Shown here: positions 1 through 9,557 of the stretch, one piece after another
Layout of the letters: every line of letters begins with the position of its first letter
How positions within the stretch are numbered: position 1 is the first letter of the stretch
Source: an uncultured bacterium
Lineage (GTDB): Bacteria > Bacillota > Clostridia > TANB77 > CAG-508
Assembly: GCA_905214245.1 (NCBI GenBank)
Contig: CAJMLO010000001.1
Span: forward strand, 1-64,000
Reading direction: 5' to 3'
Length of the DNA stretch: 64,000 nt
Translations under genes and position numbers: made by a program
Notes under the pieces: generated by a model
Databases searched by the model: none
What the model was told of the DNA's origin: nothing
Seen by the model: only the letters and a program-made list of their open reading frames with translations

Positions 1-199
1 ATTTCACAAGCTTATTATTTACTTATATTATCATTACTTCTTTTTCTTTTCAATATGTTTTCTTCTAAAAAATACCGATATATATATATATATACTCTCG
101 CAAGGGTTTTAGCCTTTTGTTACTTTTATATTATATTTTTATTACAGTTACATTACATTTTTTACTTTCTTACGAATTATTATGTTGCAACCTTTATTA

Positions 200-691
200 T
201 TAATGCCTCTTTTTTAAATATCTTTTTATTATAATATTTTCTAAAGGCCTTTTTATTTTTGTAATAAGGTAGTCCTTTTCTTCAATTGGTTTAACTAAAA
301 TCGAGAACATCTTGCTTCTGTTTGCTCCAATTACATCTGTCATTATTTGATCTCCCACAACAGCAATTTCTGTGCTCTGCAAATTTAGCATTTTTTTTGC
401 TTTATTAAATCCAAACTTTAAAGGCTTTTTTGCAAAATATATAAAAGGAATATCTAATTCTTTTGCAACATTGCTTACTTTTTCAAATTTATTACTATTT
501 GATAAAATACAGCACTTAATTCCTTGTTTTTTTACTTCATCTACCCATTCTTTTGTACCATCTGGCATATTTTTACTAAAATCTATCAATGTATTATCAA
601 CATCTAAAATTAGTCCCTTTATATTATTCTTTTTTAGCAAATCTATACTTATTTTTCTTACATTATCAACATATTCTCGTGGATATATCAT
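200..691 (-). CDS. yqeG: YqeG family HAD-IIIA phosphatase
   Basis: 163-residue HAD-superfamily hydrolase, about the usual length of YqeG. Visible HAD motifs are motif I LDVDNTLID near residues 29-37 with both catalytic Asp, the motif II Ser in ILSNSN, the Lys region KKPLKFGF, and the motif III/IV acidic loop GDQIMTD. The family acts as a Mg-dependent phosphatase on poorly defined substrates (phosphatidylglycerophosphate phosphatase activity is known for relatives). The start is supported by a good Shine-Dalgarno (TGGAGGT) just upstream. It follows the OapA-like gene with a 13-base gap, so the two are probably cotranscribed from the promoter at about 1.9 kb. Confidence 0.9.
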   Translation of the reverse strand: MIYPREYVDNVRKISIDLLKKNNIKGLILDVDNTLIDFSKNMPDGTKEWVDEVKKQGIKCCILSNSNKFEKVSNVAKELDIPFIYFAKKPLKFGFNKAKKMLNLQSTEIAVVGDQIMTDVIGANRSKMFSILVKPIEEKDYLITKIKRPLENIIIKRYLKKRH

Positions 692-704
692 ACTTTACCT
701 CCAT

Positions 705-1238
705 TTATTTTCTTTTGTTTTCATTTATTACAAAACTCATAACTTTTCCAACAGCATATACAATTTGTGTTGAGTTTTTTTGTGCAAAATTTTTGCCAAG
801 TGCTTTTCCACCTACCGTTAGTGAGGCTACCATAGCACTTAAAATAAACTGAAGATTAAATGAAATTCCATACTGACTTGCCATTTTGCTTGCAACAATA
901 GCACTTATTGCACCAGAAAGTACACCACATATATCTCCTATTACATCTGCACATATATTTGCAACTTTTGCTGAATTACGTATCAAAAATAACGAAGCTT
1001 TTGAACCTTTAGCTTTTTTAGTTGCCTTTGCATGAAATTCATGTTCATTTGCAACAGTAATTGCAACTCCAATTATATCAAAAACTATACCAACTAAAAT
1101 AACTGCAATTAATATTACAATTGCAGGTAAAACTTCCAAACTATTTAAAGCATTTGTTGATATATATGAAAATGTTATTGATAATACAAATGTTGTTATA
1201 AAAATTATAATAAACCATCTCAGGCTATCCTTGTTCAT
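705..1238 (-). CDS. OapA-like integral membrane protein (OLE RNA-associated candidate)
   Basis: 177-residue membrane protein. It has two N-terminal hydrophobic segments (about residues 8-28 and 38-60), a soluble stretch with a basic cluster (HAKATKKAKGSKAS, near 69-82), then small-residue-rich hydrophobic segments (about 95-115 and 128-150). Proteins of this size and pattern are sometimes annotated as CorB/DUF21-like. OapA, the membrane partner of OLE RNA in Bacillus halodurans, belongs to this kind of protein and is encoded just downstream of the RNA. The identification here rests mainly on context: a ~600-nt gene-free region with its own promoter lies directly upstream. The nearest strong SD (AAAGGA, 1273-1278) is about 35 bases from the ATG, with an 8-bp hairpin between them. 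Confidence 0.55.
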   Translation of the reverse strand: MNKDSLRWFIIIFITTFVLSITFSYISTNALNSLEVLPAIVILIAVILVGIVFDIIGVAITVANEHEFHAKATKKAKGSKASLFLIRNSAKVANICADVIGDICGVLSGAISAIVASKMASQYGISFNLQFILSAMVASLTVGGKALGKNFAQKNSTQIVYAVGKVMSFVINENKRK

Positions 1239-1248
1239 TTTTTCGTCT

Positions 1249-1272
1249 AATTAATCTATTTTTTGATTAATT
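1249..1272 (-). promoter_or_regulatory. Hairpin between SD and start codon of the OapA-like gene
   Basis: A perfect 8-bp inverted repeat (AATTAATC / GATTAATT) with an 8-base loop sits between the AAAGGA at 1273-1278 and the ATG at 1238. Folding it would bring the SD to ordinary spacing from the start codon. The arms are seen directly; the role in translation is inference. Confidence 0.4.
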
Positions 1273-1278
1273 CCTTTC

Positions 1279-1876
1279 TCTTAAATAATTTACAAGTGGT
1301 AGAAATACAGGTAAATTTTACGGTTTAGGTCTGGTTGAATTTCTCTATTTTGAGACTCAGCATTACTGCTAAGCTGTTTCCATTTAACCAAATATCCTTA
1401 TATTTCAAAAGATACCAGATTGCCACTCAAATCCGTACCTTAATCCCTATATTTCCATGCTTTTTAAGTAAAGCAAACATTCTAGAAGTTTTCCTTAATA
1501 TATTTTAATCTATTATTAGTCTCTTTTGCAATGCAAATTTCATAACTAACTTCTATAAAACAAATGGCCATAATTATTTTATAGATACACCATCAATCCC
1601 AATAACATCACTCAAGACAGGCTACTCTATGTATTGTGTCTTGGCACTTTACATAGGTTTAACTTAAAGTATTATAATTAAATCTATTTAAGCCTCCGCG
1701 AAAATAGGGACGATATATATGTATGCCATTACATATTGCCCTACTTTCTTTACTCCCTGAATGCACACATAACTGGGCGTTTTGCGCACGAACAAGAAAC
1801 TTCAACGATGTGCCCTTTAGTGGATTTTTAGCCCCACCCTCGTAATAGATGATATAACTAGAATAATGCACCACCG
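1279..1876 (-). ncRNA. Candidate OLE RNA (large structured noncoding RNA)
   Basis: About 600 bases without a credible gene (the one 77-codon open frame inside has no coding look). It lies directly upstream of an OapA-like membrane protein and behind a strong promoter. Local helices are visible: CTTAGCA/TGCTGAG around a GTAA loop (about 1341-1361), a long AT-rich stem with GGGC and GTCCC at its ends (about 1707-1742), and a GTGG/CCAC hairpin near 1818-1840. Known biology: OLE RNA is ~600 nt, occurs in anaerobic and extremophilic Firmicutes, is usually followed by oapA, and forms a membrane-bound RNP linked to Mg2+ tolerance. Length, orientation and neighbour fit. I could not align it to the covariance model, so the ends and identity are provisional. 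Confidence 0.55.
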
Positions 1877-1882
1877 AAAGAT

Positions 1883-1911
1883 ATTGTACCATATTTTTCT
1901 AATTTCTGCAA
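1883..1911 (-). promoter_or_regulatory. Sigma-A promoter of the candidate OLE RNA
   Basis: On the minus strand: -35 TTGCAG (1906-1911), 17-base spacer, extended -10 TGG-TACAAT (1883-1888). The predicted start is near 1876. It is followed only by noncoding sequence for ~600 bases. Confidence 0.65.
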
Positions 1912-1994
1912 ATTTTTCCTATTTTCATTAATATATACAAAATAAATGTAGGCAATTTTTTATTTTGCCTACATTATTATAACACTTGCTTATA

Positions 1995-2159
1995 CTATCT
2001 TCCACCACATCCACAATTATTTGTAAATAATAATAAAAATATTAAAATGAAAAATAGTATGCTATTATCTTGACATCCACAGCCTCCAAATAAATTGTTT
2101 AAAAATCCTCCATTACCACAGTTATTATCGCAACCGCAATTTCTCATATCATCTTGCAT
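1995..2159 (-). CDS. Small Cys/Asn/Gly-rich protein with C-terminal membrane segment
   Basis: 54-residue protein. The start at 2159 is chosen because a strong SD (AAAGGAGG) sits 8 bases upstream; a further ATG at 2183 lies upstream of that SD. The N-terminal half is rich in Asn, Gly and Cys (NCGCDNNCGNGG), followed by a hydrophobic stretch (ILFFILIFLLLF) and a second Cys motif (NNCGCGG). Similar tiny proteins in Clostridia and Bacilli (YjcZ-like) are often sporulation or coat associated. That role is inferred from composition and not shown here. It is divergent from the U32 gene. Confidence 0.6.
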   Translation of the reverse strand: MQDDMRNCGCDNNCGNGGFLNNLFGGCGCQDNSILFFILIFLLLFTNNCGCGGR

Positions 2160-2264
2160 GCATTTTCCTCCTTTCAAATTCATTTATTATATTAGTATGC
2201 AAAATCACTTTTTTGTGTTACAATTATATTGACTGTAAATTTTATATGCAGAAAGGAATTTATA

Positions 2265-4725
2265 ATGAAAAAAATAGAATTATTATCACCTGTTGGTGAT
2301 TTTGAATGTTTAAAAGCAGCTGTGCAAAATGGTGCAGATAGTGTATATTTCGGAGGAAGTTTGTTTAATGCAAGAGCTTCTGCAAGCAATTTTGACTCTG
2401 ATGAATTAAAAAAAGCTATTGATTATTGCACAGTTAGAAATGTAAAAACACATCTAACATTAAATACACTTTTAGAAGATTCTGAATTTGATGAGGCTGT
2501 AAATCTTGCAGTAGATGCATACAAACTTGGTATTGATGCATTAATTGTTCAAGATATTGGACTTGCAAAATATTTAATCAATCTACTACCTGACCTACCT
2601 ATTCATGCAAGTACACAAATGAGTATTCACAACTTAGAAGGTGCATTAGAGGCAGAAAAGCTTGGTTTCAAAAGAGCTGTCCTTTCAAGAGAACTTTCAC
2701 TTGAAGAGATAGAATACATTTGTAATAATTCAAATATTGAAATAGAAACATTTGTACATGGTGCATTATGTATTTGCTATTCAGGTCAATGTTTATTTTC
2801 TAGCTTAGTAGGAGGACGCTCACGGAAATCGTGGTAAATGTGCACAACCTTGTAGACTTCCATATTCTTTAGTTCAAAAAAATTCTTCTACTAAAGAAAA
2901 AACAATTGATAAAGGTTATTTAATAAGTCCACGTGATTTATGCAGCTTAGAGTTTTTGCCTAATTTAATAAATGCAGGAGTTACATGTTTTAAAATTGAA
3001 GGTAGATTAAAAAATCCAGAATATGTTGCAACTGTTACTCGTATATATCGCAAATATATTGATAAAGTACTTAATGGATGCGACACCTATCAAGTGGATG
3101 AAAAAGATAAAAAAGATTTAATGCAAGTATTTAATCGTGGAGGATTTAGTAGTGGTCATTTAGGTCATAATCCAAATAGAGATTTAATATTTAAAGAAAA
3201 ATCAAATAACATGGGAATTGAAATTGGTACAGTTGAGAATTATAATGCAAATAAAGGACATATCAAACTTCAATTAAAAGATTCTGTTTCTATTGGAGAT
3301 ACAATTAGTTTTGAAAAGGAGCCAAGTAAATATACCATTTCAGAACTTATGCAAAATAATTCAAATTTTACAACTCTTGGTTCTGGCAAAAAAGTAACAA
3401 TTGGTAGAATGAAAGGAAATATTTCAGTAGGAAATAAAGTTTATAAGCTTTCAAGCAAAGAGCTTACAACTTCTGCAAGACAAAGCTTTGAAAATGCTGA
3501 AAACAAAAAGATATTAATAAATGGTATTATTACAATAAAAAAAGAACAGCCAATGTGTATGCAAATTATTTGTACAAATACACGTCATTCATCAGATAAT
3601 TATCATAATATTAAAATAAATGTAAAATCATCTATTATTCCTGAAGAGGCTCAAAATAGTCCCTTAACAGCCGATAGAGTTGAAAAACAAATTCGTAAAA
3701 CTGGAAATACACCTTTTGAATTTGAAAATATAAAGATTGAGCTTGATGACAATTGCTATATTCCAAGTATTAGTTCTTTAAATGAACTTAGAAGAACAGC
3801 TCTTGAAATGTTAGAAGCAAAGGTAATTGAAGAAAAACAGAAAAATATTGAAATTAAACATACCGAAATTTCAAGTATTAAACCAACTGTAACACCTACT
3901 CTACCACCTAAAATTTCGTTGTCACTTAGAAATCTAAATGTTGATTACGATTACACAAAACTTGATGGAAGTAAAATAGATAAAATTTACCTTGCATTAA
4001 AGCTATTTTTGAATAAATCTTATTCAGATATAATTAAATATTTAACAGATAATTACGATGTGTACATATATTTGCCTATAATTATAAAACCAAATTATAA
4101 AAATATCGTTTTAAATGTATTAAATGATGCGATTAAAAAATACAAAATACATGGATTTATTGTTTCAAATCTAGCAGATTTTAAAGCACTAGAACAATAT
4201 AAGAAAGATTATGAGTTAATTGGAAATTATTCGTTGAACGTATTTAATATAAACACTATAAAAGAATATCAGAAGCTTGGACTAAATCGCATTACATTAT
4301 CTCGTGAGCTTAGCAAAGATGTTATAAATGAATTAACTTCTCAAGCAGATAAAAGTAAAATCGAAACAGAATTAATTGTGTATGGGAATCTTCCAATTAT
4401 GGCAATGAGTTATTGTCTGCTAGGTCAAACAAATAAATGCTATCCAAATTGTGGACTTTATTGCAAAAATAACAGCAATTATTATTTAAAAGATAGATTA
4501 GGTTTAGAATTTAGAATAATTCCTGACAATCTTCAGACAGTTACTTTGCTATGTAATAGTAAAACATTATCAATTCCAACAAATGATATTAATATAAAAA
4601 ATGTTAGAGTTGATATGATAGATGAAAATATTGATGAAATAAATCATATTCTAAATACCGTATACAACCGAGATAAATTGGAAGGTCAAAATTATACAAA
4701 TGGAAATTTAAATAGAGAAGTTTAA
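2265..4725 (+). CDS. U32 peptidase-family protein (RlhA/YhbU-like), split by +1 frameshift
   Basis: Read with one skipped base it is an 819-residue protein. The N-terminal U32 domain (LLSPVGDFECLKAAVQNGAD) carries the family signature near residues 165-205 (FVHGALCICYSGQC, then GGRSGNRGKCAQPC). A second DUF3656-like half follows. Relatives act in RNA hydroxylation (RlhA, TrhP) or were first called collagenases. The frame breaks after codon 186 at an extra C: zero frame reads TCA CGG AAA TCG TGG TAA, while skipping the C gives S-G-N-R-G-K-C, exactly the family consensus. The start at 2265 has SD GAAAGGA. The C-terminal Cys cluster (CLLGQTNKCYPNCGLYC) is intact, so the rest of the gene is under selection despite the shift. 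Confidence 0.85.
2823..2826 (+). other. CGGA +1 frameshift site in U32 gene
   Basis: The in-frame codon CGG (2823-2825) is followed by A. The zero frame stops at TAA four codons on. Starting the next codon at 2824 gives GGA AAT CGT GGT AAA and restores the signature. The preceding codon is TCA. An AGGAGG lies 8 bases upstream here, but it also encodes the conserved GGR, and no such element is shared by the other four sites. Confidence 0.75.
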
Positions 4726-4731
4726 TATTCA

Positions 4732-4862
4732 GAACAAAGCGACTTTAGGTCGCCCTTTGTTCAAAGCCGATTTGAGTTTTCGACTAAAAGGAGAAAATCT
4801 CAAAGGCAATAGCGATTATAGCATTTTTATATACTAGGAAATGAGAAATTTCCTAGTATATA
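4732..4862 (+). repeat. Dispersed hairpin repeat, copy 1
   Basis: About 130 bases, matched by 31691-31820 at roughly three-quarters identity. It consists of three hairpins in series: GAACAAAG...CTTTGTTC with inner CGAC/GTCG, TTGAG...CTCAA, and a near-perfect 14-bp stem ATATACTAGGAAAT with a short GAGA-containing loop. No open frame. Located between the U32 gene and a terminator. Confidence 0.7.
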
Positions 4863-4906
4863 AAAATACCCCACTTGCATCCTTATATGCAAGTAGGGTG
4901 TTTTTT
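4863..4906. terminator. Bidirectional terminator between U32 and RNHCP genes
   Basis: Stem ACCCCACTTGCAT / ATGCAAGTAGGGT with a 6-base loop and a T-run on the plus side and an A-run on the other. It serves the converging U32 (plus) and RNHCP (minus) genes. Confidence 0.8.
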
Positions 4907-4932
4907 TAGCCTATATCATCTCAATATTTTGC

Positions 4933-5244
4933 TTAAATATGATTTGCTGTAAGTTTTATAATTAAGTCCATGTTATCATCTTTTGCAGCTTTATTTTTTC
5001 TTATTTTTCCACATTTTTTACATCTAAACACAATTACATATCCTTTTTTGCTATCAAGTTCAACTTGAATTGGCTCTAAATCTCCATGACACTCTTCTGC
5101 TCTATCTCCAGGATTTATATCAACATGTTTGGAATGAAGGCAATGTGGACAATGGTTTCTGCAAGAATAACCTAATTTTTCTACCTTTTCTCCACAATTC
5201 TCGCACACAAATTCTTCATCTATTTCAGTAAATTTTCTTTCCAT
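4933..5244 (-). CDS. RNHCP domain-containing protein
   Basis: 103-residue protein. The start at 5244 is chosen because GGGAGAAAAG immediately precedes that ATG, although an ATG four codons upstream also exists. It contains the diagnostic motif YSCRNHCPHCLHSKHVD, an N-terminal CENCG and a C-terminal CKKCGKIRKNK, giving three Cys pairs that could bind one or two metal ions. The RNHCP family is widespread, small and of unknown function, probably nucleic-acid binding through zinc. It is the last gene before a terminator, 9 bases after the nucleoside kinase. Confidence 0.85.
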   Translation of the reverse strand: MERKFTEIDEEFVCENCGEKVEKLGYSCRNHCPHCLHSKHVDINPGDRAEECHGDLEPIQVELDSKKGYVIVFRCKKCGKIRKNKAAKDDNMDLIIKLTANHI

Positions 5245-5265
5245 CTTTTCTCCCATTTAAATAAA

Positions 5266-6852
5266 TTATACTTCGAAAATACTTCCACCAATGAATTCTC
5301 TAATTAATGAATTTTTAGGAACAAATTCATCAGATATATCATCAAAATATTTCAAAAACTCATACAAGCTCTTGGCTTCAGAATACTCTGGATGAGTATT
5401 ATCAATTGCCTTTAAAAGTGGCATAGCATACTTTTTAAGTACGCAAATTTCATATATAAGTGATGAGTTAAACATACTATCCGCTTCTTCTTGGAAAGGA
5501 AAAATGTTTGACTCCTCTCCTTTATTTACAGAATTCCATGTTTGCAAAGTATGTAGTGCACTATATCCTCTAAAATTATAGTCACGTACCATTCTTCTTA
5601 TAAGTCTTGTATCTGTTGTAGAAATTCTGTTGTAATAATCTATATTTAAAACAGTAAGGGCACTAATATATACTTTGTATTTTTGTTCTCTTGGAATAGA
5701 TGCTGTTAATTTATCATTTAAGCAATGAATTCCCTCTATAACAAGAACTTCATTATCTTTTATTTTCATTGTCTCGCCATTATATTCTTTATGTCCTGTT
5801 TTAAAATTAAATGTAGGAACCATAATTTCTTCCCCATTTAATAATTTTGTTAAATGCTCATTAAATAATTTCAAATCAATTGCCTCAATACATTCAAAGT
5901 TATATTCTCCGTTTTCATCTCTTGGTGTTTGTTCTCTTTCTACAAAATAATTATCAACAGATATTGTGATTGGCTTAATACCGTTTAATTGAAGTTGAAT
6001 TCCAAGTCTTTTTGCAAATGTAGTTTTTCCAGATGATGATGGTCCTGCTATAAGCACCATTTTTACACCTTTGCGTTTTACTATTTTATCTGCAATATCA
6101 GAGATTTTCTTTTCATGTAATGCTTCAGCTAAAAGTATAATATCTTTTTCTTTGCCTTGCTCAATTTTTTTATTTAGTTTGTATATTGTGTTTATATCAA
6201 GAACTGTATGGATATCTTCATAATCTTCAAGAGTTCTTAATAATTTCTTTGTTTCCTTATATTTTTCTATCTTATCAGGTGTGTGCTTGTCAGGATATCT
6301 AAGTAAAAATCCATCATGATATTTTACTATATCATAATATTTTATATATCCTGTACTAACAGGCATAACACCATAAAAATAGTTGTAATAGTCCTCACAA
6401 AAATATAGAGAAACTTCATCTTTATATTTATTTTCAAGTTGCAATCTTCCACGTAGGCTCTTTTCTTTTTCATAGAATTTTTCTGCCTCTTCCTTAGTCA
6501 TTTCAACTTTTCTTATCGGAATATCTTTTGCAACTATTTCTTGCATTTTTATACGTATTTTTTCAATTACCTCATCTGTAACTTTCATGTTTTCTATTGT
6601 ACAATATATAGAATTTGAAAGTTGAAAGTTAACTGTAAGTAAAGCTTTAGGATATATTTCATTAAACGCCTTACCCATTATGTATAAAATTCCTCTTTGA
6701 TAAATTCTTCTCCCATCTCTTATTGTTATATCTAAAGGGTCAACTTTATCTGCATCATTTATGTCGGTATTTAAAGATTTTACTTCATTATTAACTTTAC
6801 ATGCAATAGCATTTTTTCTTTCTTGCTCTGTTAATCTATCTATAGCTTTCAT
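5266..6852 (-). CDS. Nucleoside (uridine) kinase family protein with long N-terminal domain
   Basis: 528 residues. The C-terminal half is a phosphoribulokinase/uridine-kinase P-loop domain with Walker A GPSSSGKTTFAKRL near residue 265, ISVDNYFVER after it and LVIEGIHCLND as the Walker B region. The N-terminal half is the TGS/threonyl-tRNA-synthetase-like extension usual in clostridial members of this length (about 550 residues). It probably phosphorylates a nucleoside with ATP or GTP in pyrimidine salvage; substrate specificity cannot be told from sequence. SD GAGAGGA precedes the ATG. It follows mutS with a 62-base gap. Confidence 0.85.
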   Translation of the reverse strand: MKAIDRLTEQERKNAIACKVNNEVKSLNTDINDADKVDPLDITIRDGRRIYQRGILYIMGKAFNEIYPKALLTVNFQLSNSIYCTIENMKVTDEVIEKIRIKMQEIVAKDIPIRKVEMTKEEAEKFYEKEKSLRGRLQLENKYKDEVSLYFCEDYYNYFYGVMPVSTGYIKYYDIVKYHDGFLLRYPDKHTPDKIEKYKETKKLLRTLEDYEDIHTVLDINTIYKLNKKIEQGKEKDIILLAEALHEKKISDIADKIVKRKGVKMVLIAGPSSSGKTTFAKRLGIQLQLNGIKPITISVDNYFVEREQTPRDENGEYNFECIEAIDLKLFNEHLTKLLNGEEIMVPTFNFKTGHKEYNGETMKIKDNEVLVIEGIHCLNDKLTASIPREQKYKVYISALTVLNIDYYNRISTTDTRLIRRMVRDYNFRGYSALHTLQTWNSVNKGEESNIFPFQEEADSMFNSSLIYEICVLKKYAMPLLKAIDNTHPEYSEAKSLYEFLKYFDDISDEFVPKNSLIREFIGGSIFEV

Positions 6853-6914
6853 AATATCCTCTCTTTCCTAAGGCATAAATCAATTACTATTTAGCCTTTT
6901 ATCCTTTTGTATTA

Positions 6915-9527
6915 TTAACTCATTTTTTCCTTTATCTTTACAATTGCATTAAGTGCATCAATTGGTGTTAGTTCATTAACATTAATTTTATCTATTTCAT
7001 GAGCTATTTCAGCCAATTTATAATTGTATAAATCAAGCTGTCCTGATGCGACTTGCTTGTTTTCCTTTTCTTGCTTTTTTTCTCCAAGAGCGCTTTTTCT
7101 TTCAAGTGATTTCAAAATTTCATTAGCTCTTTTAGTTACAACTTGTGGTACACCTGCAAGTTTTGCAACATGAACACCATAGCTTTCATCAGTACCACCA
7201 GGAATTATCTTTCTTAAAAAGATAACATCTTCTCCTTTTTCTTTAACAGCAATAGAATAATTTTTTACTCCCTCAAGTTTGTCTTCTAGTTTAGTAAGCT
7301 CATGATAATGTGTTGCAAATAATGTTTTTGCTCCACATTTCTCGCTATCAGAAATATATTCTGCAACAGCCCAAGCAATAGACAATCCGTCATATGTTGA
7401 AGTTCCTCTACCTATTTCATCAAGAATTACTAAACTATTTGCTGTAGCTTCTTTTAAAATTGTTGCAACCTCCATCATTTCAACCATAAATGTACTTTGT
7501 CCCATGCTCAAATCATCAGATGCACCAACTCTTGTAAAGATTTTATCAACTACTCCAATATGTGCAGATGATGCAGGTACAAAACTACCACATTGTGCCA
7601 TAAGTGTTATTAATGCAACTTGTCTCATATATGTAGATTTACCTGCCATATTTGGACCTGTTATAATAGATAATCTATTTTCTTCTTTATCCAAATATGT
7701 ATCATTTTGAACAAAGCTTCCACTTGGAAGTATTTTTTCAATTACAGGATGTCTTCCATCTTTTATATCTATAATTCCACTATTATCTACTTCTGGCTTA
7801 ACATATCCTTGATCTTCTGCAACATTTGCAAATGAACACAAAACATCCAAAATAGATATCACATTTGCTGTTTTCTGAATTCTTTGAAGTTGCCTTTCAA
7901 TCTTTTCTCTTACTTCAACAAATACGTTATATTCAATTTGTATAACTCTTTCCTCAGCACCTAAAATTTGATTTTCCAAATTTTTAAGTTCTTCTGTTAT
8001 ATATCTTTCTCCTGTTGTTAGTGTTTGTTTTCTTATGTATCTATCAGGCACAAGTCCTACATTTGACTTACTTACTTCAATATAATACCCAAAAACTTTG
8101 TTATATCCAACTTTTAAGTTTTTAATTCCTGTTTCTTCTTTTTCTTTAGCTTCTAATTCAATAAGCCACTTTTTTCCATCTGTTGTAGCCGTTTTTAATT
8201 TATCAATTTCTTCGTTATAACCAAGCTTAATTAGTCCACCTTCTTTTGTGCTAATAGGTGGCTCATCAATTATTGTATCATCAATAAGTTTGTATATATC
8301 TTGTAAATCATCCAATGATTCAAATAATTCTTTAAGCAATTTTGAATTTGTATTTGATAAAATGCCCTTTATCTCAGGAAGTTGACTTGCAGAATTTTTA
8401 AGCGAAATTAATTCTCTTCCGTTTACACTTCCATATGCAATTTTTCCAGCCAAACGCTCAATATCATAAACTTTTTTAAGAGCTTCTGTTATATCTCCAC
8501 GAAGTATTATATTATTTTTAAGTTCTTCAACTGCATTAAGTCTTTTATTTATTTGCACATCATCAACAAGTGGATCACTAAGCCATCTTCTAAGCATTCT
8601 TCCTCCCATTGCAGTTGCTGTTTTATCAAGTACCCACAAAAGAGTTCCCTTTTTACTTTTGTCTCTAAGTTTTTCTGTTATTTCTAAGTTTCTTCTTGCA
8701 TTAATATCAAGTGACATATATTTGGTAACATTGTATATTACAAGTTTATTTATATGGTCCAAATTTGTTTTTTGTGTATCTTGAAGATATCTAATCATTG
8801 CATTTGTAGAAAATCTGCAAAGTTCCATTCCATCAAAAGAATCAACTTTGTCATCATTATCATTTACAAGATTATATGCTATCGCTGTTGTATCTTCATT
8901 TTCAGCAAATTCTTCTTCTTCAAGTTTTGTAATATATACATCAAAACGCGTTCTTATTTTTTCTATTTCTTCGCTACATTCATACATCATAGGGTTAACA
9001 ATCAATTCTGCTGGAGAATATCTTGAAATCTCATCCATAAGAAGTGCAAAATTATTATTATCCTTTATTTGAGTAGTTCTAAAATCTCCTGTTGATATAT
9101 CACAAACAGTTACGCCATAAAAAATTCCACTTTTATATATGCACATCAAATAATTATTTTTCTTTTCTTCAAGCAAATTGCTTTCCATTACAGTTCCAGG
9201 TGTTACAACTCTTATAACATCTCTTTTTACTATACCCTTTGCTTTTTTTGGATCTTCAAGTTGCTCACAAATTGCAACCTTATATCCTTTGCTAATTAAT
9301 CTTGAAATATATGTTTCTGCAGCATGGTAAGGAATTCCACACATAGGTGCTCTTTCTGCTTGACCACAATCTTTGCCTGTTAAAGTAAGCTCTAACTCTC
9401 TTGATACATTAATAGCATCATCAAAAAACATCTCATAAAAATCGCCTAATCTATAAAATAAAATACAATCTTTATACTCCTCTTTTGTTTGTAAATAATG
9501 TTGCATCATAGGTGAATATTCTGCCAT
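6915..9527 (-). CDS. mutS: DNA mismatch repair protein MutS
   Basis: 870 residues, standard length. The N-terminal mismatch-recognition domain has the Phe-X-Glu motif (FYEMF, residues 29-33). The connector, lever and clamp domains follow, then the ATPase with Walker A TGPNMAGKSTYMRQ near residue 613, Walker B LVILDEIGRGTSTYDG and the ATHYHEL His switch. It binds mismatches as a dimer and recruits MutL; no mutL is in the window. It sits 30 bases downstream of miaB, an order common in Firmicutes. Confidence 0.97.
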   Translation of the reverse strand: MAEYSPMMQHYLQTKEEYKDCILFYRLGDFYEMFFDDAINVSRELELTLTGKDCGQAERAPMCGIPYHAAETYISRLISKGYKVAICEQLEDPKKAKGIVKRDVIRVVTPGTVMESNLLEEKKNNYLMCIYKSGIFYGVTVCDISTGDFRTTQIKDNNNFALLMDEISRYSPAELIVNPMMYECSEEIEKIRTRFDVYITKLEEEEFAENEDTTAIAYNLVNDNDDKVDSFDGMELCRFSTNAMIRYLQDTQKTNLDHINKLVIYNVTKYMSLDINARRNLEITEKLRDKSKKGTLLWVLDKTATAMGGRMLRRWLSDPLVDDVQINKRLNAVEELKNNIILRGDITEALKKVYDIERLAGKIAYGSVNGRELISLKNSASQLPEIKGILSNTNSKLLKELFESLDDLQDIYKLIDDTIIDEPPISTKEGGLIKLGYNEEIDKLKTATTDGKKWLIELEAKEKEETGIKNLKVGYNKVFGYYIEVSKSNVGLVPDRYIRKQTLTTGERYITEELKNLENQILGAEERVIQIEYNVFVEVREKIERQLQRIQKTANVISILDVLCSFANVAEDQGYVKPEVDNSGIIDIKDGRHPVIEKILPSGSFVQNDTYLDKEENRLSIITGPNMAGKSTYMRQVALITLMAQCGSFVPASSAHIGVVDKIFTRVGASDDLSMGQSTFMVEMMEVATILKEATANSLVILDEIGRGTSTYDGLSIAWAVAEYISDSEKCGAKTLFATHYHELTKLEDKLEGVKNYSIAVKEKGEDVIFLRKIIPGGTDESYGVHVAKLAGVPQVVTKRANEILKSLERKSALGEKKQEKENKQVASGQLDLYNYKLAEIAHEIDKINVNELTPIDALNAIVKIKEKMS

Positions 9528-9557
9528 TTTTCATCTCTTCCTTCCTTGCTACATTTA

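Noticed and set aside
76..95. TA dinucleotide run near the left end
   Set aside because: Short microsatellite in AT-rich sequence without other features.
1279..1876. tmRNA, 6S RNA, RNase P RNA or T-box as alternatives for the noncoding region
   Set aside because: No tag reading frame or tRNA-like ends, no GAGGAAAGTCC, no T-box AGGGTGGNACCGCG; length and neighbour fit OLE better.
1659..1892. A 77-codon open frame on the minus strand in the 1.2-1.9 kb region
   Set aside because: It has no SD, starts at the promoter -10 region, has atypical composition and overlaps the structured noncoding RNA candidate.
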